A DNA stretch of 64,000 nucleotides, taken from contig NZ_CP090207.1 of the NCBI RefSeq assembly GCF_021397715.1, forward strand, positions 2,170,001 through 2,234,000. Direction: 5' to 3'. The position numbers and the translations under genes are program-made. Of this stretch, positions 9,541 to 17,147 are shown piece by piece. The DNA is from Pantoea agglomerans. Lineage in GTDB: Bacteria > Pseudomonadota > Gammaproteobacteria > Enterobacterales > Enterobacteriaceae. Under the pieces are notes generated by a model. The model did no database searches. It had not been told where the DNA came from and saw only the letters and a list, made by a program, of their open reading frames with translations. The stretch's first letter is position 1. Every line of letters begins with the position of its first letter.

Positions 9541-10680
9541 ATGAAAAAGTCTTTGTCTTACCTTGTTTTGTGGTCCCTTTCTGCCAGCTGTGTTGCCGCC
9601 GATCTCACCTCACAGCAGGTCACTTCTCTGGTTAAAGCCGCGATAGAACCGCTGATGGAGCAGCAGGAGATCCCCGGTATGTCGGTCGCGATCCTCTATA
9701 AAGGCCGCACCCAGTTCATCAATGCCGGCGTCGCGGATCGGGAGTCCGGCCGCCGGGTCACCGAAAATACTCTGTTCGAACTCGGCTCGGTGAGTAAAAC
9801 CTTCACCGGCGTGCTGGCCGGCGTGATGATCCGCAATGGGGATATCGCGCTTAACGATCCGGTACAGAAATACTGGCCACAGCTGACCGGCACGCAGTGG
9901 CGGCACATCCGGATGCTGCATCTGGCGACCTATACCGCGGGCGGCCTGCCGCTGCAGCTACCGGATGCGGTAACCGATCAGGCCTCGCTGCTTAACTATT
10001 ATCAGCAGTGGCAACCGCAGGCCGCGCCGGGCACGCTGCGTCAGTATTCCAATGCCAGTATCGGTCTGTTTGGTGCGCTGATGGTGAAGGGCGATTACGA
10101 GCAGGCGATGGAGAAAAATGTCTTTCAGCCGCTGCGGCTGACGCGCACCTATATTACCGTGCCGCCGTCAATGATGCTGAATTATGCCTGGGGCTACAAA
10201 AACGGCCAGCCGGTGCGGGTATCGCCGGGAATGCTGGACGCGGAGGCCTACGGAATCAAATCGACCGCCCGCGATATGCTGACCTTTATGCAGGCGAATG
10301 CCGATCCTAATCGTCTCTCTTCAGGAAATACCGTGCTGCGCAATGCGATTCGCACGTCGCAGTCCCGCTATTTTAGCGTGCGCAGTTTCTATCAGGGACT
10401 GGGCTGGGAGATCTACGACTGGCCGGTGAGCGCCGCCACGGTGATCGCTGACAGTGAAAACGGCGTCGCGCTTAAACCTCAGCCCGCCACGCCACTCAAT
10501 CCCGTCGTGCCTTCTCAAAGCGCCAGCTGGGTGCATAAAACCGGTGCCACCAACGGTTTTGGTGCCTACATTGCGTTTATTCCCGGCAGGAATACCGGCA
10601 TCGTGATGCTTGCCAACAAGAACTACCCCAATCCGCTGCGGATAAAAACCGCCTGGCAAATTCTTGAGGCGTTGCAGTAA
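9541..10680 (+). CDS. ampC: Class C beta-lactamase (AmpC type)
   Basis: A 379-residue periplasmic serine beta-lactamase, the usual AmpC length, with a signal peptide ending near VAA|DLTSQQ. All three active-site elements are present: SVSK with nucleophile Ser at 83 of the precursor, YSN at 169-171, and KTG at 333-335. It hydrolyses cephalosporin-type beta-lactams. I use ATG 9541 (MKKSL) rather than the TTG two codons earlier. No ampR lies beside it, so classical AmpR/cell-wall-fragment induction is not indicated; expression probably comes from a promoter upstream of the cysteine-rich gene. A penicillin-binding esterase is less likely given the exact YSN and KTG. Confidence 0.92.
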   Translation: MKKSLSYLVLWSLSASCVAADLTSQQVTSLVKAAIEPLMEQQEIPGMSVAILYKGRTQFINAGVADRESGRRVTENTLFELGSVSKTFTGVLAGVMIRNGDIALNDPVQKYWPQLTGTQWRHIRMLHLATYTAGGLPLQLPDAVTDQASLLNYYQQWQPQAAPGTLRQYSNASIGLFGALMVKGDYEQAMEKNVFQPLRLTRTYITVPPSMMLNYAWGYKNGQPVRVSPGMLDAEAYGIKSTARDMLTFMQANADPNRLSSGNTVLRNAIRTSQSRYFSVRSFYQGLGWEIYDWPVSAATVIADSENGVALKPQPATPLNPVVPSQSASWVHKTGATNGFGAYIAFIPGRNTGIVMLANKNYPNPLRIKTAWQILEALQ

Positions 10681-10710
10681 TCTCCGGCGTTACTTTCCGC
10701 TGGCGCGCCT

Positions 10711-10745
10711 TGTTCATTTGCGCTAAAATTTAAATCAAATGAACA
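10711..10745. promoter_or_regulatory. Inverted repeat operator of the RES/Xre pair
   Basis: TGTTCATTTG and CAAATGAACA are perfect 10-base arms separated by 15 bases of AT-rich sequence, ending 12 bases before the antitoxin start. The spacer contains -10-like AT-rich hexamers. Position and symmetry fit autoregulation by the Xre antitoxin, as is usual for type II modules. Confidence 0.65.
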
Positions 10746-10757
10746 GAGGGTGATGCT

Positions 10758-11210
10758 ATGTCAATTGCTATTTATACGCCCGCCAGCAGTGGCCGCAACC
10801 GTTCACTGCTGCATGCGCTGAACCTGCCGGAAACCCTGCCGGATGCGCATCAGCGGATTGCCGTTGGCTTCAGCAGCGGGGTACTGAAACGTACCGCGTC
10901 GCTGTCCGCATTTGATGAAGCCTGGCTGTGCCGGCTGGCGGGCATCGATCGCAGCACCTACAACCGCAAAGTGAAAGATCCTGAGCAGACTTTTTCGCCC
11001 GATCAAAGCGGACGGATTTATATGCTGATCCGCGTGCTCTCTGCCGCCAGCACGCTGTTGCGTGACGATCCGGCGCGGCTGGTACAGTGGCTGGAAACCC
11101 CAGCCAAAGCGCTGGGCGGCAAAAAACCGGCAGAGATGACCACTACCGTTGCGGGCGCGGAAGCGGTACTGAATCTGATTGGTCAGCTTGAACATGGCGT
11201 CATCACCTGA
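10758..11210 (+). CDS. Xre/MbcA/ParS-type antitoxin of RES module
   Basis: A 150-residue antitoxin. The N-terminal part matches the helix-turn-helix region of Xre antitoxins of RES modules (GLSxxFDEAWL-like stretch then RLAGIDRSTYNRK). The C-terminal part is the toxin-binding DUF2384 domain, with a run resembling RVLSAASTLL then DDPARLVQWLETPAKALGGKKPAEM. GAGGG stands 7 bases before the ATG. The stop TGA shares one base with the toxin ATG, which is the expected coupling. The inverted repeat just upstream is its likely binding site. Confidence 0.88.
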   Translation: MSIAIYTPASSGRNRSLLHALNLPETLPDAHQRIAVGFSSGVLKRTASLSAFDEAWLCRLAGIDRSTYNRKVKDPEQTFSPDQSGRIYMLIRVLSAASTLLRDDPARLVQWLETPAKALGGKKPAEMTTTVAGAEAVLNLIGQLEHGVIT

Positions 11211-11683
11211 TGGCGTCAGTGCATTTTTACCGGCTGGTAAAAAGCGAATATGCGATGACCGCCTTTGATGGTTTTGGTGCCCGCACCTACGGCGGACGCT
11301 GGAATTCAGTGGGCACCGGCTGTGTTTATCTGGGGTCGAGCCGGGCGCTGTGCGTGCTGGAAGCGCTGGTGCATCTCACTATTCAGGATCTGGCGCAGGA
11401 CTATTCGATGCTGTCGATCAGCGTGCCTGACTCGCTGATTGCCGAGCTGTCGCTGGCGGCACTTCCCGCCGACTGGCAGGCCGATCCCGCACCGCCATCG
11501 ACGCGGGAGATTGGCGACGGCTGGCTGGCCAACCCGGATAACGGGCTGATACTGAAAGTCCCGAGCACCCTGACCGGAGAGTGGAATGCGTTGTTGAATC
11601 CTGCTCACCCGGCCGCGGCGGCGATTATCAGCAAGGTGGTGGTCGAGCCATTTTTCTTTGACCCGCGCTTCAGGCTGCAATAG
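11210..11683 (+). CDS. RES-domain toxin
   Basis: A 157-residue RES toxin. Family members deplete cellular NAD+ (glycohydrolase or phosphorylase activity) and are held in check by the cognate Xre protein. The namesake residues are visible in order: Arg in the N-terminal YRLV stretch, GGRWN with following tyrosine in CVYLGSS, Glu in ALCVLEALVH, and a late serine region. Length is normal for the family. It starts inside the antitoxin stop codon. No truncation or lost catalytic residue is apparent, so the module looks functional. Confidence 0.88.
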   Translation: MASVHFYRLVKSEYAMTAFDGFGARTYGGRWNSVGTGCVYLGSSRALCVLEALVHLTIQDLAQDYSMLSISVPDSLIAELSLAALPADWQADPAPPSTREIGDGWLANPDNGLILKVPSTLTGEWNALLNPAHPAAAAIISKVVVEPFFFDPRFRLQ

Positions 11684-11707
11684 CTCCTGACCGGTCAGGC
11701 CTGCGCC

Positions 11708-13531
11708 TCAGTGGGCAGCTCTGGATTCTGAAATGGCCTGCGCGGCACAGATCAGCGCCAGGTGACTCAGCCCCTGCGGCATATTGCCGCGCCAGCTCTG
11801 GCTGCGCACATCAAACATCTCGTTAAAAATGTCGACGTTGCCATGCCGGTCAAGCGTGGCGAGGATCTGCTCCATCGCCTGGTCGGCCTGCTCAATGTTC
11901 CCCATCTCGGCCCAGGCCTCTGCCAGCCAGAACGCACAGGCGAGAAACGTGCTCTCTTCCTGGTCGACGCCGCTATAGCGATAGAGCATGGCGCTGTCAT
12001 TGCCCAGTTCATGATGGATGGCACGATAGGTCGAGAGCATCCGCTGCGGATTAACCGCGTTGCCGTAGCTGTGTACCAGCGCCAGCGAGGCGTCAAGGCG
12101 ATCCTCACTGCCGACGTAAAACAGGTAAGCCTGCTTCTGTTCCGACCAGCAGTGCGTCTCAATCCAGTCCCGAATCCGGTCGCGTTCCCGTTGCCAGCGG
12201 CCCAGCCAGGTGGGTTCGATGTGCTGGTTTTCGGCCAGCGCGACCGCCCGATCCAGCGCCATCCAGCAGGCCATTTTGGAGTGGGTGTAGTGCTGTAAGT
12301 CCGGCAACTCCCAGATACCGCAATCCTTTTGCCGCCAGTGATCGGCACAGCAGTTCGCCAGCTCGCCCAGCATCCGTGAGGTGGTGATATCCAGCACGTG
12401 TCCCGCTTCGATAAACAGTTGCGCGGTGGCCAGCATGTCGCCATACATGCTGAGCTGCACCTGATCGCGGGCGTTATTGCCAACCCGAACCGGCTGAGAA
12501 TCCTGATAGCCGCTTAACGGCGGAAAGCGTTCTTCCGGGACTTCATCGCCATTCAGCGCATAGCAGGCACGCAGCCTGACGCCGTGGCGCAGGATGGTCT
12601 GTGACAGCCATGAAAAGGCCGCTTTACAATCCTCCAGCGCGCCGAGATAAACAAAGGCTTTGATGATCAGACAGGCGTCACGCACCCAGGCGTAGCGATA
12701 ATCATAATTCTTCTCGCCGCCAATGCCTTCCGGCAGCGAGGTGGTGGCCGCAGCCGCCAGCGCACCGGTCGGTGAGTACCAGAGAAACTTGAGTGACAGG
12801 GCAGAGCGCTTCACCAGCGCCGGATAGCTGCCGTCATAGCTCAGACTCTCCACCCAGCTGGTCCAGCCGGTGTGGCTGGTTTCGATCCGCTGATCGATGG
12901 CGGAGAGCTCAGGCACTGCCAGCGGCTCATTCTCGGTGATCAGCAGCGCGCAGAGTGAGCGCGAACCGGCCGAGGTCCGCAGCGTGGCGCAGACCTGCTC
13001 ATCATCCAGTAAGGTAATGCGGATATCGTCGCTGGTACGGAACATCGCCATCACGTCAGCAATGTGAAACACCTTGCCTTTCTCGGTGTCGGCAATCCAC
13101 GGCGAACGGGTTTCAGCCGCGGTGCCGAATCGCAGGCTGATCTCCAGTTCAACGTCGCCGCTCACGCCTTCAATCCGACGGGCCAGTTCGCCCCACGGCA
13201 GTCGTCCCGCCAGCGTGCTGTTGATCGATTCGGTCAGCAGCACCGTGCCGCTGTCGGTCTCATACCGGGTTTCCAGCACATTGCTGTTATCGCGATAGCG
13301 GCGCGTGACCTGATAAGGCTCGCGCGGCACGATTTGAAAATAGCCGCCGACACCGGCATCCAGCAGACGGTCAAACAGCGGTTTAGCATCGAGGTTCGGG
13401 GCGCACCACCAGTCGATCGAGCCATCCGGCGCAATCAGCGCCACCGAACGCCCTTCACCAATGGCGGCATAATCACCCAGACCTGCAAAGCCATTATCCC
13501 GGGACGGCTGCCGGAAAATTTCGTTTTCCAT
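11708..13531 (-). CDS. GH15 family glycoside hydrolase (trehalase/glucoamylase-like)
   Basis: A 607-residue protein with the bacterial GH15 two-domain layout. The N-terminal super-beta-sandwich domain begins GLGDYAAIGEGRSVALIAPDGSIDWWC. The C-terminal alpha/alpha barrel has YDYRYAWVRDA near residue 330, the CGIWEL block with the general acid Glu, and QEESTFLACAFWLAEA near the end. Substrates in the family are alpha-glucosides including trehalose; which applies here cannot be read from sequence. Start chosen at ATG 13531 because AGGAAG lies about 7 bases before it; the longer frame has no such site. It lies downstream of the SDR gene, with a strong terminator between them. Confidence 0.85.
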   Translation of the reverse strand: MENEIFRQPSRDNGFAGLGDYAAIGEGRSVALIAPDGSIDWWCAPNLDAKPLFDRLLDAGVGGYFQIVPREPYQVTRRYRDNSNVLETRYETDSGTVLLTESINSTLAGRLPWGELARRIEGVSGDVELEISLRFGTAAETRSPWIADTEKGKVFHIADVMAMFRTSDDIRITLLDDEQVCATLRTSAGSRSLCALLITENEPLAVPELSAIDQRIETSHTGWTSWVESLSYDGSYPALVKRSALSLKFLWYSPTGALAAAATTSLPEGIGGEKNYDYRYAWVRDACLIIKAFVYLGALEDCKAAFSWLSQTILRHGVRLRACYALNGDEVPEERFPPLSGYQDSQPVRVGNNARDQVQLSMYGDMLATAQLFIEAGHVLDITTSRMLGELANCCADHWRQKDCGIWELPDLQHYTHSKMACWMALDRAVALAENQHIEPTWLGRWQRERDRIRDWIETHCWSEQKQAYLFYVGSEDRLDASLALVHSYGNAVNPQRMLSTYRAIHHELGNDSAMLYRYSGVDQEESTFLACAFWLAEAWAEMGNIEQADQAMEQILATLDRHGNVDIFNEMFDVRSQSWRGNMPQGLSHLALICAAQAISESRAAH

Positions 13532-13584
13532 GGTTTTCTTCCTTGTATCACTGTGACGACAAAGACAACAGGCGAAGGCAGGAC

Positions 13585-13611
13585 AAAAAAGTGGCCGCAT
13601 TATGCGGCCAC
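13585..13611 (-). terminator. Rho-independent terminator after the SDR gene
   Basis: On the minus strand GTGGCCGCA and TGCGGCCAC form a perfect 9-base stem with a 3-base loop followed by six Us. It lies 13 bases after the SDR stop, so most transcripts should end before the GH15 gene. Confidence 0.85.
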
Positions 13612-13623
13612 CGGGGAACGGGT

Positions 13624-14517
13624 TTACAGGGTGCCGGTGCCGCCATCTGAGCACCAGACCTGGCCGGAAGAGTAACTGCTCTCCGTCGAGGCCAGCGTGA
13701 CGTAGAGCGGGGCGATTTCAACCGGCTGACCGGGACGACCCATCGGTGAATCGGCACCAAACTGCTTCACTTTTTCCTGTGGCTGACCGCCGCTCGATTG
13801 CAGCACGGTCCAGTATGGGCCAGGCGCTACCGCATTTACCCGGATACCGTCGCCACCCAGCTGCTTCGCCAGTGATTTGGTAAAGGCGACAATCGCCGCT
13901 TTGGTCTGGGCGTAATCCAGCAGAATATCGCTGGGTTTAAAGGCCTGTACTGACGAGGTATTAATAATTGACGCGCCGCGTGGCAGATATTCCAGCGCCG
14001 CTTTGGTGATCCAGAACATCGCATAAACGTTGGTTTTAAACGTCGCGTCGAAATCTTCGGTACTCAGGGTACGAATGGACTCATTAAACTGCTGGCGTCC
14101 GGCGTTATTCACCAGAATATCCAGTCCGCCTAATTTATCGACCGCCTGTTTTACCAGCTGCTGACAAAATTCTTCAGAACGAATGTCGCCCGGAATAGCG
14201 AAAACTTTACGGCCTTCCGCTTCGATTAATTTAATCACTTCATCGGCATCGGGCTGTTCTTCTGGCAGATAGTTAATCACCACGTCTGCACCTTCGCGAG
14301 CATAGGCAATCGCGACGGCACGGCCAATACCGGAGTCACCGCCGGTAATCAGCGCTTTGCGGCCGGTCAGGCGGCCGGTGCCGCGGTAGCTGGTTTCACC
14401 GTGGTCGGGAAACGGAATCATTTTGCTGACTAAGCCTGGTGCCTGTTGCGGTTGTTCCTCAAAAGGAGGCTTAGGAAATTGATCGAGATCGAGCGTCTTG
14501 TTCGTTGGTGTCGTCAT
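13624..14517 (-). CDS. SDR family NAD(P)-dependent oxidoreductase
   Basis: A 297-residue classical-type short-chain dehydrogenase with a 50-residue N-terminal extension. Visible motifs are the cofactor glycine motif TGGDSGIGRA, the NNAG strand motif, the active-site serine in INTSSVQAF, and YAQTK (YxxxK). The extension (DLDQFPKPPFEEQPQQAPG) and overall reading match the stress-related YhxC/YdaD-like subgroup often annotated as glucose/ribitol dehydrogenase homologues. ATG 14517 is preceded by AAGGAG at 7 bases. The substrate is unknown. Confidence 0.88.
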   Translation of the reverse strand: MTTPTNKTLDLDQFPKPPFEEQPQQAPGLVSKMIPFPDHGETSYRGTGRLTGRKALITGGDSGIGRAVAIAYAREGADVVINYLPEEQPDADEVIKLIEAEGRKVFAIPGDIRSEEFCQQLVKQAVDKLGGLDILVNNAGRQQFNESIRTLSTEDFDATFKTNVYAMFWITKAALEYLPRGASIINTSSVQAFKPSDILLDYAQTKAAIVAFTKSLAKQLGGDGIRVNAVAPGPYWTVLQSSGGQPQEKVKQFGADSPMGRPGQPVEIAPLYVTLASTESSYSSGQVWCSDGGTGTL

Positions 14518-14778
14518 TGTAAGCTCCTTGTACATCATTATCTGAGTGATTAAGCCTGGCACAAATGTGATATTTGTCACATCTGACTGCTTATTCATTG
14601 AGCAGTGGCGGTCAGGGTGAATTAATAATGCTGATCAAGAATAGTCATAAAATCGGAGGTTGTGCCGCCGGATGGCGATATTCTGGCGAGAAGAGGAGAG
14701 ATATTTAAAGCGAAGCGTGAAAGAGAGTGAAGGTTATTTCACCGGCGCTCAGGCACCGGCAATAATATAAAAAAGGGA

Positions 14779-15813
14779 TTACCCGCCGCGTACCGAACCC
14801 CGCCAGACCACATCAGCCTGATATATTCGCCGATCGCTTTGCTGTTCAGCGGCTGGCGTTAATTGGTCCTGCTGCGCTTCGCTCTCTGTCAGCCAGCGGA
14901 TGGCGTCACGGGCAAACTGCTCCACCGGCTGGGCGAAGGTGGTGAGGTTATAGGATGACCAGCCAGACTGCGGGATATTGTCGTGGCCGACAATGCACAG
15001 ATCTTCCGGGATGCGCAGGGCAAAACGGTGGCGCGCCTCATCCATAAAGCCGCACGCCAGCAGGTCGGTGGCGCAGAACACCGCGTCAGGACGGACTTTG
15101 CGGGTCAGCAGCCGCTGCGCCAGGATCTGACCGCTTTCATAGGAGGTCGAGCCAAAGTGTTCCACCTGGACCGGGACCCCGGCTCTCTCTGCCGCTGCCA
15201 GAAAATCCCGCTCGCGTTTCAACAGGCTTGGGGTACCGGCCAGCGAATTAACAAATGCGATGCGCTGGCAGCCGGCCCGGACAAAGGCGTTGACCGCCAT
15301 CTCCGCCGCCGGACGCGAGTCGAGGTTAATACTCAGCGAGCCGGGCAGGGATTCATCGCGGTTAATCAGCACCAGATGCTGCCCGTGTTTATAGCAGAGC
15401 CGGGTGATGGCGCTGTCAGGCATGCCGGAAAGTATGATCGAAGCATCTGCGCGAAAGTTGATCGCCTGCTGTAACGCGGCAGAGACCCGATCGTCGGAGC
15501 GGTCGGTGTTGATCAGCATCGCTACCTTTCCCGCTTCCTGCAGGTACTGGGTCATCCAGCGGACCAGGCTGGCACGGTAGGGCGTATCCACTTCAGAGGC
15601 GATCAGGCAGACAATGCCGCTGCGGTTGCGCACCAGACCGCGCGCCAGATGGTTAACGTGGTAGCCCAGCTCTTCGGCGGCTTTCATCACCCGCGCCCGG
15701 GTCGCCTCCGACACGCTGGCGCCTGGCGTAAAGGTGCGCGATACCGCCGAGCGGGACACGCCCGCCCGGTCAGCGACATCCTGCGCACTGACCACCGCCT
15801 TGAGTTGATGCAT
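14779..15813 (-). CDS. LacI/GalR family transcriptional regulator
   Basis: A 344-residue repressor. The N-terminal helix-turn-helix and hinge are clear (VSAQDVADRAGVSRSAVSRT, then VMKAAEELGYHVN at about 55), followed by a periplasmic-binding-protein-like ligand domain (IVCLIASEVDTPY ... VGHDNIPQSGW). It is divergent from the ABC operon starting at 16031. The 217-base gap holds two 18-bp TTTGCA-N6-TGCAAA palindromes, the expected target shape for this family. It most likely represses the transporter operon and itself in the absence of the imported compound. Confidence 0.92.
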   Translation of the reverse strand: MHQLKAVVSAQDVADRAGVSRSAVSRTFTPGASVSEATRARVMKAAEELGYHVNHLARGLVRNRSGIVCLIASEVDTPYRASLVRWMTQYLQEAGKVAMLINTDRSDDRVSAALQQAINFRADASIILSGMPDSAITRLCYKHGQHLVLINRDESLPGSLSINLDSRPAAEMAVNAFVRAGCQRIAFVNSLAGTPSLLKRERDFLAAAERAGVPVQVEHFGSTSYESGQILAQRLLTRKVRPDAVFCATDLLACGFMDEARHRFALRIPEDLCIVGHDNIPQSGWSSYNLTTFAQPVEQFARDAIRWLTESEAQQDQLTPAAEQQSDRRIYQADVVWRGSVRGG

Positions 15814-15858
15814 GAGTTTCTCCCGCGTTATGCATGATCCGTTTTGAGTCTGCCTGAG

Positions 15859-15876
15859 TTTGCAAGGCTGTGCAAA
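15859..15876. promoter_or_regulatory. LacI-type operator O1
   Basis: TTTGCA-AGGCTG-TGCAAA, an 18-bp even palindrome 46 bases upstream of the LacI-type gene start. It matches the second site at 15968 in both 6-base arms. Confidence 0.7.
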
Positions 15877-15967
15877 AGTAATCTCGCTGCTGGTGTTGCA
15901 AATTTGTGACAGCGACTGTCAATTGCTTCACATGCTAATTGACAGGGCAATCGGGTCGCCTTACTAC

Positions 15968-15985
15968 TTTGCACAGCAGTGCAAA
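15968..15985. promoter_or_regulatory. LacI-type operator O2
   Basis: TTTGCAC-AGCA-GTGCAAA, an 18-bp palindrome with 7-base arms, 45 bases before the binding-protein start. Its start is 109 bases from that of O1, a distance that would allow looping by a tetrameric repressor. Confidence 0.75.
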
Positions 15986-16030
15986 ATAAAAGCGCGTCCA
16001 GGCGCTATCCTCGCCCTCAAGGAGAACACC

Positions 16031-17059
16031 ATGCGTTACTCATCTCTGTTCGCTGCGGTTATCGTCAGTTGTCCGGCTCTGCCGTTTGCGGCTGCCGCGG
16101 CTGGCAATCTCAACATGGTCTGTTCGGCGGATGTGGTGGTCTGTGAGCAGATGACCCGCCTGTTCAGCCAGTCTCATCCCGATATCCATCTCAGCATGGT
16201 GCGGCTGTCAGCCGGAGAAGCCTATGCGCGTATTCGCAGTGAGGCGCGTAATCCCCGTACCGATATCTGGTGGGCGGGCACCGGCGATCCGCACATGCAG
16301 GCGGCGGAAGAGGGATTAACCCAGCCCTACAAATCACCGCTGCTCGACCAGCAGCAGACGTGGTCGCAAAAAGTGGCGGAGATCTCCGGCTATCGCACCG
16401 TGGGCGTCTATGCCGGTGCGCTGGGCTGGGGTTACAACACTAAGCTGCTGGCGGAGAAAAAGCTGAAGGTGCCCGCCTGCTGGGCCGATCTGCTCGATCC
16501 GGGCTTTAAAGGGGAAATCCAGATTGCTAATCCTAACTCCTCCGGCACCGCCTATAACACCCTGGCGACGCTGGTGCAGATCATGGGCGAAGACAAGGCC
16601 TTTGATTACCTGAAAAAGCTCAACGCCAACGTTTCGCAATACACCAAATCGGGGTCGGCACCGGTAAAAGCCGCCGCCCGCGGTGAAACCACGCTCGGCA
16701 TCGTCTTTATGCATGATGCGGTGGCAATGGAAGTGGATGGCTTCCCGATTAAACCGGTCGCGCCCTGTGAAGGCACCGGCTATGAGATTGGATCGATGTC
16801 GATCATCAAAGGGGCGCGTAATCTGGCGAACGCCAAAAGCTGGTACGACTGGGCGCTGAGCGCTGAGGCGCAGTCGCACATGAAAGAAGCGAAATCGTTC
16901 CAGCTGCCGTCGAACCGCAAGGCGGAGATCTCGGAATATGCACCGCGCTTTGAGAACATCAAACTGATCGATTATGACTTCAAAACCTACGGGGATTCGG
17001 CGAAACGCAAAGCGCTGCTCGGACGCTGGGATAAAGAGATCGGTGCCAGCGCGCAGTAA
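16031..17059 (+). CDS. ABC transporter periplasmic binding protein (FbpA/AfuA-like)
   Basis: A 342-residue binding protein with a signal peptide ending around PFAAAAAG. It belongs to the group containing ferric-ion binders and the hexose-phosphate binder AfuA: NLNMVCSADVVVCEQM at the mature N-terminus, then DIWWAGTGDPHMQAAEEGL. The paired tyrosines that bind Fe(III) in FbpA are not evident, and the operon encodes a sugar-phosphatase-family enzyme, so an organic phosphate is the more likely ligand. ATG 16031 has AAGGAGA 7 bases upstream; the longer frame would lose the signal peptide. First gene of the operon with operator O2 before it. Confidence 0.82.
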   Translation: MRYSSLFAAVIVSCPALPFAAAAAGNLNMVCSADVVVCEQMTRLFSQSHPDIHLSMVRLSAGEAYARIRSEARNPRTDIWWAGTGDPHMQAAEEGLTQPYKSPLLDQQQTWSQKVAEISGYRTVGVYAGALGWGYNTKLLAEKKLKVPACWADLLDPGFKGEIQIANPNSSGTAYNTLATLVQIMGEDKAFDYLKKLNANVSQYTKSGSAPVKAAARGETTLGIVFMHDAVAMEVDGFPIKPVAPCEGTGYEIGSMSIIKGARNLANAKSWYDWALSAEAQSHMKEAKSFQLPSNRKAEISEYAPRFENIKLIDYDFKTYGDSAKRKALLGRWDKEIGASAQ

Positions 17060-17147
17060 TGCTGTTTTTCGTCCGGCGATGCGAAGCCGGATACCTGCAG
17101 AACCGCGGTGGCGCAAGCCTGGTGTCCGCATCAGATCGAGGTGATTC

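Noticed and set aside
17060..17147. REP-like element between binding protein and permease genes
   Set aside because: Only a 5-base CCGGC/GCCGG hairpin is present; it does not extend to a REP consensus and is not repeated nearby.
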